From assembly GCA_024742755.1 (NCBI GenBank), contig JANSXW010000001.1, positions 1 to 64,000 of the forward strand: a stretch of 64,000 bases of DNA, in the 5' to 3' direction. Made by a program: the position numbers and the translations under genes. The notes under the pieces were generated by a model. That model saw nothing but the letters and a program-made list of their open reading frames with translations, searched no databases and was not told the DNA's origin. The stretch is from a bacterium (lineage in GTDB: Bacteria > Bacteroidota > Bacteroidia > Chitinophagales > Saprospiraceae). Below are positions 1-7,606 of this stretch, one piece after another. Within the stretch, counting starts at the first letter, position 1. Each line of letters opens with the position of its first letter.

Positions 1-903
1 AGCTGCGGCTATGGAGCCCCGCCGCGCTTCCGTCAGGCTGGCAGAACCCAGCATACGCTGCACGATGTACTGATCCGTACACCAGTACCAAAGGCCGATA
101 ATAGGCGCACAAAACAGCATGCCCACCCAGGGATAATTGCTGTTGAAATACCAGGCCATGCGATCTTCGGTGAGCACAGGCGCCCAGGTCCCCTCTACGC
201 CTTCCGGCACCAGCGGCTTCCAAAGGTTGAACATCTCGGAGCCCGCAATACGGCGCAGCTCACCCCAGCCGCCCAGGGCATCCAGTCCGTAGATGGTTAC
301 CAGGACCGCGCCCAAGATCAGAATGACGGTCTGAATGGCTTCTGTGTAGGCTACAGCCTTCAGCCCACCGAGCACAGTGTAGAGCCCGGTAAGCAAAATC
401 ATCAGAATGGAACCAATCCAGAAGCTGTCCAGCCCCATGAAGCTGATTTCGGGCACCAATACACCGAAGACGATGCCACCGGCAAAGATCCCCACTGCTA
501 CCTTTGTCAATACATAGGCAATCAGGGAGATGATGGAGAGCACCCATCGTGCCGTAGGCGAAAAGCGCCGCTCCAGGAATTCCGGCATGGTGAAGACCTT
601 GGACCGCATGTAAAAGGGCGCCAGCACCCAGCCCAGCACCAGCAGGCACCAGGCTTGCAGCTCGTAGTGGGCCATAGCCACACCGTCTGTAGCGCCGGAG
701 CCTGCAAGCCCGACAAGGTGCTCAGAACCAATATTAGAGGCAAAGATGGAGGCTCCCACGACAAACCAGCCCAGGTTACGCCCGGCCAGGAAGTAATCAT
801 CAGACGTATCTGATTGCTGCCGAATCACCCACCAGGCAATCCCCAAAATAATCACAAAGTACAGGGCAATGAATACCCAGTCTATCGTTGCTAGTACACT
901 CAT
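1..903 (-). CDS. SGLT-type sodium/sugar symporter (3' end outside window)
   Basis: This is the N-terminal 301 codons of an SSS-family sodium/solute symporter of the SGLT type; the rest lies beyond the left edge. The protein opens with a membrane segment after MSVLATIDWVF, then shows the family core GRNLGWFVVGASIFASNIG and, further on, WYWCTDQYIVQRML followed by an ARRG loop. That arrangement is characteristic of bacterial sodium/galactose or glucose transporters such as vSGLT. It is the last visible gene of the leftward arabinose operon, 15 nt after galM, so sodium-driven uptake of arabinose or a related sugar is the likely role (inference from context). The ATG at 901-903 is the only start that keeps the first membrane helix. 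Confidence 0.9.
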   Translation of the reverse strand, partial: MSVLATIDWVFIALYFVIILGIAWWVIRQQSDTSDDYFLAGRNLGWFVVGASIFASNIGSEHLVGLAGSGATDGVAMAHYELQAWCLLVLGWVLAPFYMRSKVFTMPEFLERRFSPTARWVLSIISLIAYVLTKVAVGIFAGGIVFGVLVPEISFMGLDSFWIGSILMILLTGLYTVLGGLKAVAYTEAIQTVILILGAVLVTIYGLDALGGWGELRRIAGSEMFNLWKPLVPEGVEGTWAPVLTEDRMAWYFNSNYPWVGMLFCAPIIGLWYWCTDQYIVQRMLGSASLTEARRGSIAAA

Positions 904-918
904 GTCTTTCGTTGTTTT

Positions 919-2106
919 CTACTTCGTTGAAAATTTGAAGGCCGTGCGGGTTTTGTAGGTTTCTCCGGGCCGCAATACTACTGATGGAAAGTCTTTCTGA
1001 TTGGGGGAATCCGGATAGTGCTGCGTTTCCAGGCAAAAGCCGGTGCGGTGCCCGTAGGTGCCTCCGCCCGGCATAGGCAGCGTGCCGTCCAGAAAGTTGC
1101 CGCAGTAGAACTGAATGCCGGGCTCGTCTGTAAAAACTTCCAGCTGCCGGCCGGTTCCCGAATGGTAAGCGCTTGCTACCCGGCGCATACGGCCTTGCTC
1201 ATTGAGCACCCAACAGTGATCGTAACCTTTGCCCAGCTCCAGTTGCGGATGGCCGGCCTCAATATCACGGCCGATCATTTTGGCTTCCCGGAAATCAAAG
1301 GGCGTGCCTTCCACCGGGGCAAGTTCGCCGGTAGGGATCAACGTAGCATCTACCGGTAGGTACTGATCTGCCGCAATCATCAGCTCATGGTCGAGAATGG
1401 ATTGGTTGAAATCGCCGGAGAGGTTGAAATACGAATGCTGCGTGAGGTTCACAATCGTCGCCTTGTCCGTGACTGCTTCGTAATCCACCTGAAGCGCATC
1501 ATCGGCAGTAAGGGTGTAGGTGACCTGTACAGACAAACGGCCGGGGTAGCCTTCCTCCATATCCGGGCTTTCGTAGCTCAGTATCAGGGAAGCGCCCTCC
1601 GCGCTCGTTGCTGTATCTGCGGACCAGAGGACTTTATCAAATCCTTTAAGGCCGCCATGCAGGTGATTGGGCCCATCGTTGGTGGCTAATGCGTAGGTGG
1701 TGCCCTCCAGGGTAAACTGCCCCCCGGCAATGCGGTTGCCATAGCGGCCGATAATGGCACCGAAGTAGGGATTGCTTGCCAGGTATTGAGCGAGGCTGTC
1801 GTAGCCCAGCACCACATTTTCGTAAGCACCGGTTTTGTCAGGCGCCGTCCAGGAGGTAATAATCCCGCCGTAGGTGATGACCTCAATGGCCATACCATTG
1901 GCATTTTTGAGCCGGTACAGGTCTACTGTCCGACCGTCTTCCAATTGCCCGTAGGCCTGCCTGTCAATCGTCACCGGGGGCTCAACAGCTTCGGAATCCG
2001 TAGCCGCTGATTCGGCAGATTCAGGGTTGGAGCCACATGCCCCCAGCAGGGAAGCAAACAGGAACAGTATCCCTGCGAACGGGAGGAATAAGCCTTTCTT
2101 TTTCAT
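919..2106 (-). CDS. galM: Aldose 1-epimerase (mutarotase), lipoprotein
   Basis: A galactose-mutarotase-like protein of about 395 residues that interconverts alpha and beta anomers of aldoses. The start is placed at ATG 2104-2106 because it gives MKKKGLFLPFAGILFLFA followed by the lipobox SLLGAC, that is, a signal peptide II; the frame is open 18 codons further upstream without signal character. The family core is visible as NPYFGAIIGRYGNRIAGG, NDGPNHLHGG (catalytic His region), LTQHSYFNLSG and, near the end, the GIQFYCGNFLDG and FCLETQHYPDSPN stretches that hold the catalytic Glu. Lipidation suggests an outer-membrane or periplasmic position, where it would act on sugars before uptake. It sits between araA and the SGLT-type symporter in the arabinose operon. 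Confidence 0.92.
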   Translation of the reverse strand: MKKKGLFLPFAGILFLFASLLGACGSNPESAESAATDSEAVEPPVTIDRQAYGQLEDGRTVDLYRLKNANGMAIEVITYGGIITSWTAPDKTGAYENVVLGYDSLAQYLASNPYFGAIIGRYGNRIAGGQFTLEGTTYALATNDGPNHLHGGLKGFDKVLWSADTATSAEGASLILSYESPDMEEGYPGRLSVQVTYTLTADDALQVDYEAVTDKATIVNLTQHSYFNLSGDFNQSILDHELMIAADQYLPVDATLIPTGELAPVEGTPFDFREAKMIGRDIEAGHPQLELGKGYDHCWVLNEQGRMRRVASAYHSGTGRQLEVFTDEPGIQFYCGNFLDGTLPMPGGGTYGHRTGFCLETQHYPDSPNQKDFPSVVLRPGETYKTRTAFKFSTK

Positions 2107-2169
2107 AAGTATTAGGTTGTTTTTTAAAGTCTCTTCAAGCACAAGGGCCACACTATCCAAATGCTAAAA

Positions 2170-3678
2170 TTAAAGCCTGTGCTGAAAGAGGTGGTAGTAC
2201 ACCTCATTCGCATTCAACTGATCCTTAAATGAACGAACCCTGGTTGCCTCATCGATCACCAACAGCTCTATGCCTGCCATATCGGCAAAGTCTTCCAGGT
2301 ATTCTGTGGTAAGCGCCTGTGTATACACCGTATGGTGTGCACCGCCTGCCAGAATCCAGGCCGTGGCAGCGACCTCCAGGTTGGGCTTGGCATCCCACAG
2401 TACTCTGGCGACCGGCAAATTAGGCAAATCTTCCTGAGGAAGGGAGCTTTCCACTTCATTGACGATTAGCCGGAAGCGGGTGCCCATGTCTACCAGGGAG
2501 GCATTGAGGGCCGGGCCGGGCTTGCCATCAAAGACCAGGCGGACCGGGTCTTCTTTCCCACCGATGCCCAGCGGGTGTACTTCACAGGAAGGCTGCTCGT
2601 TGGCAATTGAGGGGCAGATTTCCAGCATGTGAGAACCGAGTACGTAAGACCGCTCCGGCGTGAAGTGGTAAGTATAGTCTTCCATAAAGGAGGTGCCGCC
2701 TTCCAGCCCCTGCGCCATCACTTTCATACTGCGCAACAGGGCAGCCGTTTTCCAGTCCCCCTCGGCACCGAAGCCATAGCCATCCGCCATCAGCCGCTGC
2801 GCGGCAATGCCCGGCAACTGCTTCATGCCATCGAGGTTCTCAAAGGTGTCGGTGAAAGCACCAAAGCCCCCTTCTTCGAGGAAGGCGCGCATGCCAAGCT
2901 CAATACGGGCGGCTTCTTCCAGAGAGTGCCGGCTGTCTCCGCCCTTGTGCAGCGCTTTGGTGAGGCGGTATTCACTTTCGTAAACCTCCAGCAGGCCATT
3001 CAGCTGCTTGTCAGACACGGCTTTGATGTAGGCATTGACATCGGAAGTGTCGTACCCATTAACGGAGAAACCAAAACGCAGCTGTGCATCCACTTTGTCG
3101 CCCTCTGTGACGGCTACTTCCCGCATATTGTCCCCAATGCGGGCAACCTTAAGCTGTTGCAGCTCATGCCAGCCTAAAGCCACCCGGCTCCAAACACCTA
3201 GTTTTTGCTGTACGGAAGCAGAGGACCAGTGACCGACTACGATTTTTCTCTTTTTGCGCATTCTGGACATGATGTACCCAAACTCCCGGTCTCCGTGGGC
3301 CGCCTGATTGAGGTTCATGAAATCCATATCGATGCTTTGCCAGGGGATGGCGGCATTGAACTGCGTGTGCAGGTGGCACAATGGCTTTTGCAATTGCTTC
3401 AGGCCCCGTATCCACATTTTGGCGGGGGAGAAGGTATGCATCCAGGCGATGATGCCAATGCAGTCCTGATCGTTATTTGCGGCCAGGCAAAGTTGCTGAA
3501 TACTGTCGGGCGTAGTGACGACTTCCTTCTTAACCAGGTGCACAGGGATCGCATCCGCCGCGTTCAACCCCTCCACAATACCAGCGGCATTCGCAGCTAC
3601 CTGCTCCAGGGTTTCCGGGCCGTACAGATGCTGGCTACCGGTTACAAACCAAATTACTTTACTTTTCATTTTGCTCAT
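2170..3678 (-). CDS. araA: L-arabinose isomerase
   Basis: Converts L-arabinose to L-ribulose, the first intracellular step of arabinose catabolism. The 502-residue length matches the family (about 500). The protein aligns end to end with the Escherichia coli enzyme from memory: [15 protein letters not shown] at the N-terminus, [79 protein letters not shown] and [14 protein letters not shown]. The metal and catalytic residues expected at about Glu307, Glu334, His351 and His451 fall inside the conserved GAEGDWK, FMEDYTY, GSHMLE and GGAHHT segments. Two in-frame ATGs lie close together (residues 1 and 4), so the start is certain to within three codons. It follows araD by 15 nt and precedes galM by 63 nt. 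Confidence 0.97.
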   Translation of the reverse strand: MSKMKSKVIWFVTGSQHLYGPETLEQVAANAAGIVEGLNAADAIPVHLVKKEVVTTPDSIQQLCLAANNDQDCIGIIAWMHTFSPAKMWIRGLKQLQKPLCHLHTQFNAAIPWQSIDMDFMNLNQAAHGDREFGYIMSRMRKKRKIVVGHWSSASVQQKLGVWSRVALGWHELQQLKVARIGDNMREVAVTEGDKVDAQLRFGFSVNGYDTSDVNAYIKAVSDKQLNGLLEVYESEYRLTKALHKGGDSRHSLEEAARIELGMRAFLEEGGFGAFTDTFENLDGMKQLPGIAAQRLMADGYGFGAEGDWKTAALLRSMKVMAQGLEGGTSFMEDYTYHFTPERSYVLGSHMLEICPSIANEQPSCEVHPLGIGGKEDPVRLVFDGKPGPALNASLVDMGTRFRLIVNEVESSLPQEDLPNLPVARVLWDAKPNLEVAATAWILAGGAHHTVYTQALTTEYLEDFADMAGIELLVIDEATRVRSFKDQLNANEVYYHLFQHRL

Positions 3679-3693
3679 GAATTCAGCGTTATT

Positions 3694-4392
3694 TTACTGC
3701 CCGTAGTAGGCATTGGCGCCATGTTTGCGCTCGTAATGTTTTCTAATAAGTGAATCTTTCAGGCGCGGGGCCTGAGGGTTGATCTGCAGGGTGAGGCAGG
3801 CCATCTCAGCTACGGCTTCCAGTACCTTGCTGTGGTAAACGGCTTTGGCCGCAGTCTGGCCCCAGGCAAAGGGGCCGTGGTTGCCCACGAGTACCATCGG
3901 GACTTCTTCGTAGGAAAGCCCCCGCTCCCGGAAGCAATCCTGAATCTGAATCCCGGTATTGTGCTCGTAGTTGCCTTCGATCAGCTCGTCCCGCATCGGG
4001 GGCGCGCAGGGGATGTCAGCTGTCAGGTGGTCTGCATGGGTGGTCCCCAAAATGGGGATGTCCCGCTGCGCCTGTGCCCAGGCTACCGAGTAGGTGGCGT
4101 GGGTGTGCGCTACACCGCCGATATTTTCCCAGTGCTTGTACAGGTAAGCATGGGTTTTGGTATCGGAGGACGGTCGCAAGCTGCCTTCCACGATCTGATT
4201 GTCGAAGTCTACCATCACGATGTCTTCCGGGCGCAGCGTCTCGTAGGGCACCCCGCTTGGCTTTATGGCAAAGACACCGTGCTGCCGGTCCACTGCGCTC
4301 ACATTGCCAAAGGTATAAATGACCAGCCCCAGCGCATTGAGCTCCATATTGGCCTCGTAGCATTCCCGCTTTAGTTCTGTGTACTTGCTCAT
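3694..4392 (-). CDS. araD: L-ribulose-5-phosphate 4-epimerase
   Basis: Converts L-ribulose 5-phosphate to D-xylulose 5-phosphate, delivering arabinose carbon to the pentose phosphate pathway. It is a class II aldolase/adducin-fold protein of 232 residues (Escherichia coli 231). Visible family features are GNVSAVDR, IKPSGVPYETL, RPSSDTKTHAYLY, the zinc ligands His96 and His98 in AHTHATYSVAWAQ, GTTHADHL with the catalytic Asp, and the third zinc His in GNHGPFAWG. Its start overlaps the araB stop by four bases (ATGA arrangement), which indicates translational coupling within the operon. Confidence 0.96.
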   Translation of the reverse strand: MSKYTELKRECYEANMELNALGLVIYTFGNVSAVDRQHGVFAIKPSGVPYETLRPEDIVMVDFDNQIVEGSLRPSSDTKTHAYLYKHWENIGGVAHTHATYSVAWAQAQRDIPILGTTHADHLTADIPCAPPMRDELIEGNYEHNTGIQIQDCFRERGLSYEEVPMVLVGNHGPFAWGQTAAKAVYHSKVLEAVAEMACLTLQINPQAPRLKDSLIRKHYERKHGANAYYGQ

Positions 4393-6077
4393 GCTAATGT
4401 CATCTTGTTTTTATGCGTAATCGTCTCCACGAAGCCGCTGAGGGCATCATAGCGCTCCATCAATGGCTCAAAGGCGGCAACCTTATCGGCCTGTGGGTAG
4501 TATTCCGCTTCAAAGCTGCTGCCCAGATTCTTGCTGGCGGTAATGATATCCGGGTACAGTCCGGCAGCCACGGCGGCGTAAATGGCCGCGCCCAGGGCCG
4601 GTGCATAGTCGGAGGAAGCGACCACAATAGGCCGGTTGAGTACATTGGCCAGCGTTTGCATGATAAAGGGCGACTTCCGGGCCACCCCGCCAATGCCGAT
4701 TACTTTTCTGATCTCCACGCCTTCTTCTTCGAAGCGCTCTACGATCTTCCTGGCGCCAAAACAGATGGCATGCACCAGTGCTTTGAAAATATGGGGTGCT
4801 TTGGTGCCCAGCGACAGATGGGTAACCGCACTCTTCAGCGACTGATCGGCATCCGGTGTGCGGCGGCCATTGATCCAGTCCAGGGCAGTGGGCAGGCTTT
4901 CGGACAACGGAATGCTTTCCGCCTGCTTGGTCAGGCTGCCCATGAACTGCTTTTCGATTTCCTCTGTCAGTTGCTGTTTTTGTTCGGCAGTGATTACGGC
5001 CGAGTTCATGACCAGCTCGTCAACAGGCCACATCAGTACGTCCTTGAACCAGGCCAGCACATCTCCAAAGGCCGACTGCCCTGCTTCCAGCCCAATCATG
5101 CCCGGGATGACCGAACCATCCACCTGCCCGCAGATGCCTTTCACGGTCTTATCGCCTACTATCTGCTGGTTTGCAACCATAATATCACAGGTGGAGGTGC
5201 CCATGACCCGCACCAGGCTGAACTCGTCAATCTGAGCGCCAACCGCACCGGCATGGGCATCAAAGGTGCCTACCGCGATAACCGTTTCGGTGGTCAGCCC
5301 AAGTTTCTTGGCCCATTCGGCACTCAACTGCCCCGCCACGACATCTGAAGTGTAGGTGTACTTGTACAAACGGGCGCGCAGCTCTGCCAGATAGGGGTCC
5401 AGCTGTTCCAGGAACTCTACAGGAGGCAGGCCGCCCCAGTCTTCATGCCACATGGCTTTGTGGCCGGCAGCGCAGCGGCTGCGCTTGAGTTGCCTGAGGT
5501 CTTTATTCCCGATCAGGATATTGGTCATCAGGTCGCAATGCTCCAGCCAGGAGTGGGCAGCGGCCCGAACGGCCTGATCTTCCCGAACCACATGCAGGAT
5601 TTTTGCCCAAAACCACTCCGAGGAGTAAATGCCCCCTTCGTATTTAGTGAAGTCTTCCCCACCCCAATTGGCGGCCAGCTCGTTGATTTCGTCAGCTTCT
5701 CTGATGGCCGTGTGGTCTTTCCAAAGCACCATCATGGCGTTTGGGTTTTCTTCAAAGCCGGGCACCATTGCCAGAGGGGTGCCATCTTCCGTGACTGGTA
5801 CGGGGGAAGAGCCTGTGGTGTCGATACAAATCCCCTTGACTGCGGAGGCCTTTATGCCGGATTGCTGCATCACGCCCCTGATGGTTTTCTCCAGGCCTTC
5901 GATATGGTCAAGTGGGTGCTGCCGGAATTGATTTTTAGACGGCTCGCAGTATTTTTTATCCAGCCAGCGCTGATACCAATGCACGCTGGAGGCAATTTCA
6001 TTCCCGTATTCGGCATCGATGAGTACCGCCCGGACACTGTCCGAACCGTAGTCCAAGCCTATGACGTAACTCTTCAT
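4389..6077 (-). CDS. araB: Ribulokinase
   Basis: ATP-dependent kinase that phosphorylates L-ribulose at O5. It is a FGGY-family carbohydrate kinase of 562 residues, the normal length for AraB. The N-terminal ATP-grasp motif YVIGLDYGSDSVRAVLID is intact, followed by the AraB-specific CIDTTGSSPVPV, NPNAMMVLWKDHTA, SSEWFWAKILH and EHCDLMTNILIGN; the second domain carries VIAVGTFDAHAGAVGA, RVMGTSTCDIMV, GLEAGQSAFGDVLAWF and the C-terminal phosphate loop VIGIGGVARKSPFIMQ with SDYAPALGAAIYA. It starts one nucleotide after the stop of the GH51 remnant and ends with a four-base overlap with araD. Confidence 0.97.
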   Translation of the reverse strand: MKSYVIGLDYGSDSVRAVLIDAEYGNEIASSVHWYQRWLDKKYCEPSKNQFRQHPLDHIEGLEKTIRGVMQQSGIKASAVKGICIDTTGSSPVPVTEDGTPLAMVPGFEENPNAMMVLWKDHTAIREADEINELAANWGGEDFTKYEGGIYSSEWFWAKILHVVREDQAVRAAAHSWLEHCDLMTNILIGNKDLRQLKRSRCAAGHKAMWHEDWGGLPPVEFLEQLDPYLAELRARLYKYTYTSDVVAGQLSAEWAKKLGLTTETVIAVGTFDAHAGAVGAQIDEFSLVRVMGTSTCDIMVANQQIVGDKTVKGICGQVDGSVIPGMIGLEAGQSAFGDVLAWFKDVLMWPVDELVMNSAVITAEQKQQLTEEIEKQFMGSLTKQAESIPLSESLPTALDWINGRRTPDADQSLKSAVTHLSLGTKAPHIFKALVHAICFGARKIVERFEEEGVEIRKVIGIGGVARKSPFIMQTLANVLNRPIVVASSDYAPALGAAIYAAVAAGLYPDIITASKNLGSSFEAEYYPQADKVAAFEPLMERYDALSGFVETITHKNKMTLA

Positions 6078-6078
6078 G

Positions 6079-6390
6079 CTATTTGATTTTTACTTTGTAG
6101 ACCACCAGTGCTTCAGCAGGTACAGCTGTACGCAGGCGGCCTTTTGACAATGAGATTTCTGCTTCCACCGGGCTGATCCCCTTTGGTGATTCAAAGGAAT
6201 TGACGGCTTCCGGGTCGTCGCTGCGCAAGGTGTAGCTCATAGCTTTGCCGGCTACCTTTGCCCCTTCGAAGTCCAGGTCGATCTCCTGAGCCGTTTTTGC
6301 AGTATTCACCACTTTGATAATCAGCTCATTGGCGCTGGCATCTTTCACGGCGGAAGCAATAGAGACACCCGTAACATGGTCCTGCATCAT
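6079..6390 (-). pseudogene. Remnant of GH51 alpha-L-arabinofuranosidase (C-terminal domain only)
   Basis: A 103-codon frame that resembles only the last beta-sandwich domain of Bacteroidota GH51 arabinofuranosidases: SAVKDASANELIIKVVNT, a DPEAVNSFESP-type turn, and a final PAEALVVYKVKIK strand. The catalytic TIM barrel (about 500 residues) is missing. Upstream the same frame continues for about 17 codons without an earlier ATG and then meets a stop; another frame offers a nine-codon peptide starting at 6450. This looks like a deletion that fused a promoter-proximal stub to the tail of the enzyme. It is the first cistron of the operon, one nucleotide before araB, so its translation may still couple to araB. 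The family assignment is by recognition of a short domain and is moderate. Confidence 0.6.
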
Positions 6391-6744
6391 CCGGGTCAGC
6401 TGGTTGGTGGCTTGATTATTCAGAGTATGCTTCCATGAGTTTCATACATTAACTTTATAAATGTGATTTTTACACTTCCGAATATAGACAAGATTGATTC
6501 AAAAATCCTAACATAATTCCGTTTTTTAGACAAAAAATTAATTTACATGCCGCATAGACGACCCGTGTAAAATATCATTTTTTGTGTTAATTTTACACTT
6601 AAAACAAGCGACATTTTTCAACATTAAGGCTCCTATTTCCTGAAAAGACAGCGGTATTGTTATTCCGCAAAGCCCCGAAAACATTCCTTCCACTGGGTAC
6701 ACTTGTCATAGTAGGCAGTCAAAACAAACCGACAACCGCACATC
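6391..6744. promoter_or_regulatory. Divergent ara operon/araR control region
   Basis: An AT-rich region of about 350 bases between the leftward arabinose operon and the rightward araR. No convincing gene lies in it beyond the GH51 stub. It holds three copies of the half-site TTTTACAC or its complement GTGTAAAA: 6468-6475, 6565-6572 and 6591-6598. The last belongs to a near-palindrome GTGTTAATTTTACAC at 6584-6598. The symmetry and location between a NUDIX-type AraR gene and its expected target operon make this the likely operator region. Binding is inferred, not shown. Confidence 0.6.
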
Positions 6745-7434
6745 ATGATCAATAATTACAGCTCGGAGGATAAAGTGCTGTTAGCCGTAGACTGTATCAT
6801 CTTCGGCTTCGATGAAGAAGACCTGAAAATTTTGCTGATCCGAAGGGGGTTTGAGCCGGAAAAAGGAAAATGGTCCCTCGTGGGCGGCTTCCTGAAATCA
6901 GAGGAAACCCTTGATGATACCGCCCGGCGGGTGCTGGAACGGTATACGGGCCTGAGTGATGTCTACATGGAGCAGCTGGCTGCATTCAGTGAGGTGGACC
7001 GTGACCCGGCTGACCGCACCATTTCCATGGCTTACTACGCACTGATCAACATCAAGGAACACAACGAGAGGCTAATCAAACAGTTCTCCGCCAACTGGTT
7101 TAGCGTTTCCCAGGCGCCTTCCCTGATCTTCGACCATGACAAAATGGTGCATTATGCCATCAGGCGGCTGCGGACACGGGCCACTACCCGGCCGATTGGC
7201 TTTGAGCTCCTGCCCGAGAAGTTCACCATGCGGCAACTGCAAAAGCTGTACGAGGCAATTTGGGACACGACTCTTGATAAGCGCAACTTCATCAATAAAA
7301 TCCGCTCCCTGGATATTGTAGTCAAACTCGATGAAAAGGACAAGAAATCTTCGCGAAAGGGGTCCTTCCTCTACCAGTTTGACCCCAGCAAATACGATAA
7401 GAAGGCGGCGGAGGGCTTTATGCTGAAGCTGTGA
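6745..7434 (+). CDS. araR: AraR, NUDIX-family transcriptional regulator of arabinose genes
   Basis: A 229-residue member of the NrtR group: an N-terminal NUDIX fold (about residues 8-140) followed by a winged-helix DNA-binding domain (about 150-229, with PEKFTMRQLQKLYEAIWD and DKRNFINKIRSLDI). The NUDIX box is recognizable as GGFLKSEETLDDTARR, but the catalytic REUxEE core has decayed to RRVLERYTG, so it should act as a ligand-binding rather than hydrolytic domain. In Bacteroides this family represses arabinose genes and is released by L-arabinose (known for B. thetaiotaomicron AraR). It is divergent from the ara operon, which supports the same role here. The start ATG directly precedes INNYSSEDKVLLAVD, the usual beginning of these proteins. 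Confidence 0.88.
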   Translation: MINNYSSEDKVLLAVDCIIFGFDEEDLKILLIRRGFEPEKGKWSLVGGFLKSEETLDDTARRVLERYTGLSDVYMEQLAAFSEVDRDPADRTISMAYYALINIKEHNERLIKQFSANWFSVSQAPSLIFDHDKMVHYAIRRLRTRATTRPIGFELLPEKFTMRQLQKLYEAIWDTTLDKRNFINKIRSLDIVVKLDEKDKKSSRKGSFLYQFDPSKYDKKAAEGFMLKL

Positions 7435-7469
7435 CCCGCAGAGATCTGCATTAGGAAAAATCCATAGCT

Positions 7470-7495
7470 AAAAAGGGGGGCTAAGTGCCCCCCTT
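7470..7495 (-). terminator. Rho-independent terminator between araR and GH3
   Basis: A perfect G/C stem, GGGGGGC pairing with GCCCCCC extended by AA/TT, surrounds a five-base loop. Read on the minus strand it is followed at once by TTTTT, so it ends leftward transcription coming from the GH3 operon. It probably also stops araR transcription on the plus strand, though without a T tract. Confidence 0.7.
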
Positions 7496-7606
7496 CCCAA
7501 AAAGTAGTGTATGAAACTCAAAAAACCTAACCTAAAAATCATAACCATCTATTACTCTCAATGTAGTTGATGCCTCTCATTCAACCGTCCTGATCTGTCT
7601 TGGCTT

